DNA of 64,000 nucleotides from Rubrivivax albus (GTDB lineage Bacteria; Pseudomonadota; Gammaproteobacteria; Burkholderiales; Burkholderiaceae_C): positions 682,001-746,000 of the forward strand of contig NZ_SACT01000002.1 in the NCBI RefSeq assembly GCF_004016515.1. The letters are read 5' to 3'. Under the pieces are notes generated by a model. That model was not told where the DNA came from. It was given only the letters and a program-made list of their open reading frames with translations, and did not search any database. Shown in pieces: positions 61,817 through 64,000 of the stretch. A program made the position numbers and the translations under genes. Numbering within the stretch: position 1 is the stretch's first letter; each line of letters begins with the position of its first letter.

Positions 61817-63487
61817 ATGCACGAGTGGCTGCGCCGACTGGACGCCTACTTTCCGGTGCGCTGGTGGGCCTGGCTGGCCTGCTCGGTGCTCTGTCTGCTG
61901 GCCACCTTCACCTGGGTGGCCTTCGGTGTCGGCGGCGGGCTGGCTCTGCTTGGGCTGTTCCTGACGCTGCTGGGCCTGCGCGACGCGCGCCAGAAGCGCC
62001 ATGCGGTGCTGCGCAACTACCCGGTCATCGGCCACCTGCGTTTTCTGCTGGAATTCATCCGGCCGGAGATCCGCCAGTACTTCATCGAGGCCGACCACGA
62101 GGCCGCACCGTTTTCGCGCCAGCAACGCAGCCTGGTCTACCAGCGCGCGAAGTCCGAAGGCGACAAGCGCCCCTTCGGCACCCAGCTCGACGTGCAGGCC
62201 GAGGGCTACGAGTGGATCAACCACTCGCTGGCACCGACGCAGCTGCCCAGCCACGACTTCCGCGTCACCATCGGCGAAGGCCGGGCGCAGCCGTACTCGG
62301 CCAGCGTGTTCAACATCTCGGCAATGAGCTTCGGCTCGCTGTCGGCCAACGCCATCCTCGCGCTCAACGGCGGCGCGAAGAAGGGCGGCTTCATGCACGA
62401 CACCGGCGAGGGCTCGATCAGCCGCTACCACCGCGAGCACGGCGGCGATCTGGTCTGGGAGATCGGCTCGGGCTACTTCGGCTGCCGCGATGCCGACGGC
62501 CGCTTCGACCCGGAGCGCTTCGCGCAGCAGGCGGCAGAACCGCAGGTGCGGCTCATCGAGATCAAGCTCAGCCAGGGTGCCAAGCCCGGCCACGGCGGCA
62601 TGCTGCCCGGGCCGAAGGTGACGCCGGAGATCGCCGAGACGCGCGGCATCCCGGTGGGCGTGGACTGCATCAGCCCGGCGGCGCACAGCGCCTTCACGAC
62701 GCCGGTGGAACTGCTGCAGTTCGTCGAGCGGCTGCGCGAGCTCTCCGGGGGCAAGCCCACCGGCTTCAAGCTGTGCATCGGCCACCCCTGGGAGTGGTTC
62801 GCCATCTGCAAGGCGATGCTGGAGACCAACATCCTGCCGGACTTCATCGTCGTCGACGGCGCCGAGGGCGGCACCGGCGCGGCGCCGCTGGAGTTCACCG
62901 ACCACGTGGGCGCGCCCTTGCAGGAAGGCCTGCTGCTGGTGCACAACACGCTGGTGGGGCTGAACCTGCGGGAGAAGATCCGCATCGGCTGCGCCGGCAA
63001 GATCGTCAGCGCCTTCGACATCGCCCGCGCGATGGCGCTGGGCGCCGACTGGTGCAACTCGGCACGCGGCTTCATGTTCGCACTGGGCTGCATCCAGGCG
63101 CAGAGCTGCCACACCGGCACCTGCCCCACCGGCGTGACCACGCAGGATCCCTGGCGCCAGCGCGCCCTGGTGGTGCCCGACAAGGCCGAGCGGGTCTATC
63201 GCTACCACCGCCACACGCTGCACGCGCTGCAGGAGCTCACCCAGGCTGCCGGCCTGGACCACCCGCACGCGTTCACGATGGCGCACATCGTGCGCCGCGT
63301 GAGCAAGAGCGACGTGCGCCTGCTGCGCAACCTGCTGCCGCAGGTGGCGCCGGGCGTGCTGCTGGCGGCGATGGAAGGCCGGGTGGACTGGCCGCACAAC
63401 GTCTACCGGCTGTACTGGCCGCTGGCGTCCAGCGCCAGCTTCACGGCCGTGCCGGCCGAGGGCGAGGCCGCGGCACTGAGCCGCTGA
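61817..63487 (+). CDS. FMN-binding glutamate synthase family protein
   Basis: A 556-residue protein homologous to the FMN/[3Fe-4S] domain of glutamate synthase (COG0069) but without the amidotransferase half. Two N-terminal helices (about 17-55) anchor it to the membrane. Typical motifs are ISAMSFGSLSANAI, KPGHGGMLPGPKVT, DGAEGGTGAAPLEF and the cluster cysteines in CIQAQSCHTGTCPTGV. It may be an oxidoreductase of unknown substrate rather than a glutamate synthase. ATG 61817; divergent from metX. Confidence 0.9.
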   Translation: MHEWLRRLDAYFPVRWWAWLACSVLCLLATFTWVAFGVGGGLALLGLFLTLLGLRDARQKRHAVLRNYPVIGHLRFLLEFIRPEIRQYFIEADHEAAPFSRQQRSLVYQRAKSEGDKRPFGTQLDVQAEGYEWINHSLAPTQLPSHDFRVTIGEGRAQPYSASVFNISAMSFGSLSANAILALNGGAKKGGFMHDTGEGSISRYHREHGGDLVWEIGSGYFGCRDADGRFDPERFAQQAAEPQVRLIEIKLSQGAKPGHGGMLPGPKVTPEIAETRGIPVGVDCISPAAHSAFTTPVELLQFVERLRELSGGKPTGFKLCIGHPWEWFAICKAMLETNILPDFIVVDGAEGGTGAAPLEFTDHVGAPLQEGLLLVHNTLVGLNLREKIRIGCAGKIVSAFDIARAMALGADWCNSARGFMFALGCIQAQSCHTGTCPTGVTTQDPWRQRALVVPDKAERVYRYHRHTLHALQELTQAAGLDHPHAFTMAHIVRRVSKSDVRLLRNLLPQVAPGVLLAAMEGRVDWPHNVYRLYWPLASSASFTAVPAEGEAAALSR

Positions 63488-63496
63488 CGCCGCCGT

Positions 63497-64000
63497 TCAG
63501 GCCACCGGCGGGGCCGAGTCGATGAAGCTCTGGCGCGCCGAAAGCTTGTCGTGCAGCTTCTGCAGGTTGGGGTGGCTGCCGCGCCAGTCGATCTGCGGGA
63601 AGCGGAAGTCCAGGTAACCCAGCGCGCAGCCGACGGCGATGTCGGCCAGCGTGAAGCTGTTGCCGTGGCACCAGGCCTTGTCGCCCAGGCCCTGGCTCAT
63701 GGCCTTGAGCGCCGACTGAACGGCGCGCATCTGGCGGTCGATCCAGGCCTGGGAACGCTCGCCATCGGCCCGGCCGGGCCAGGTGGCTTCCAGGCGGGCC
63801 AGGATGGCGGCGTCGAGCACGCCATCGGCCAGCGCCTCCCAGGTGCGCACCTCCACGCGTTCGCGCCCGCTGCCGGGGATCAGCTTGCCCACGGGGCTGA
63901 GCGTGTCCAGGTACTCGACGATGGCGCGCGAGTCGAACACCGCCTCGCCGCCTTCCATCACCAGGCAGGGCACCTTCCCCAGCGGGTTGTTCTTGATGAC
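63497..64000 (-). CDS. Glutathione S-transferase, N-terminus beyond window edge
   Basis: The visible 167 residues run from IKNNPLGKVPCLVM (the end of the thioredoxin-like domain, with the cis-Pro before Cys) through DSRAIVEYLDTL, which binds the glutathione gamma-Glu, to the helical C-terminal domain with SFTLADIAVGCALGYLDFRFP. About 35 N-terminal residues with the start lie past 64000. The frame stays open at the edge; the internal GTG/ATG codons are not the start. Its substrate is unknown. Confidence 0.93.
   Translation of the reverse strand, partial: VIKNNPLGKVPCLVMEGGEAVFDSRAIVEYLDTLSPVGKLIPGSGRERVEVRTWEALADGVLDAAILARLEATWPGRADGERSQAWIDRQMRAVQSALKAMSQGLGDKAWCHGNSFTLADIAVGCALGYLDFRFPQIDWRGSHPNLQKLHDKLSARQSFIDSAPPVA

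Overview
The window is about 64 kb of very GC-rich, gene-dense bacterial chromosome. Its gene content and order point to a betaproteobacterium of the order Burkholderiales, probably in the Rubrivivax/Leptothrix/Ideonella neighbourhood. The signs are recA-recX next to sucCD, a TerC protein and pilA; mreBCD-mrdA-rodA back to back with gatCAB; metXW; and a PEP-CTERM protein. This placement rests on gene content and order only, with no database search. No rRNA, tRNA, CRISPR array, insertion sequence or prophage was seen.

Layout. 1-4.0 kb: an RND efflux adaptor and permease pair (permease cut by the window edge) behind a promoter with two palindromic operators. 4.0-10.8 kb: a membrane-lipid neighbourhood with psd, an LpxH-like phosphoesterase, a class-III aminotransferase, a small Mpo1-like membrane protein, a GT4 glycosyltransferase and lplT. 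10.9-17.2 kb: DNA repair and regulation (ssb, recQ, a Crp/Fnr regulator, uvrA). 17.2-19.8 kb: a SWIB protein, an M48 metalloprotease and moaC. 19.8-26.1 kb: an accessory stretch with three toxin-antitoxin pairs (MntA/HepT and two VapBC), two Wzy/WaaL-type glycan ligases, a sigma54-driven type IV pilin and a tandem 75-bp hairpin repeat. 26.1-30.3 kb: a signalling block (MBL phosphodiesterase, FHA, PP2C, Ser/Thr kinase, TerC). 30.4-34.4 kb: sucD, sucC, recX and recA with a LexA box. 34.6-37.7 kb: an OmpR-type two-component system and a beta-hydroxyacid dehydrogenase. 37.7-46.8 kb: the cell-shape operon mreB-mreC-mreD-mrdA-rodA, divergent from gatCAB. 46.9-53.2 kb: a DUF4124 protein, pyrE, xth, two small hypotheticals and a tricorn-type protease. 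53.3-59.9 kb: a glycine-rich PGRS-like lipoprotein, a transmembrane Ser/Thr kinase with TPRs divergent from an ECF sigma factor, and a PEP-CTERM protein. 59.9-64 kb: metXW behind a SAM-II riboswitch, an FMN-binding glutamate-synthase-like protein and a partial glutathione S-transferase.

How it works together. Many same-strand neighbours are translationally coupled by 1-4 bp overlaps (mreC/mreD/mrdA/rodA, gatC/A/B, terC/kinase, metX/metW). The best leads for new biology are the lipid neighbourhood at 4-11 kb, the kinase/ECF-sigma pair flanked by unusual exported proteins at 53-60 kb, and the TA-rich pilin glycosylation locus. The strongest regulatory elements are the SAM-II riboswitch before metX, the paired operators before the efflux genes, the LexA box of recA, the sigma54 promoter of pilA, and a perfect 18-bp palindrome before the two-component system.
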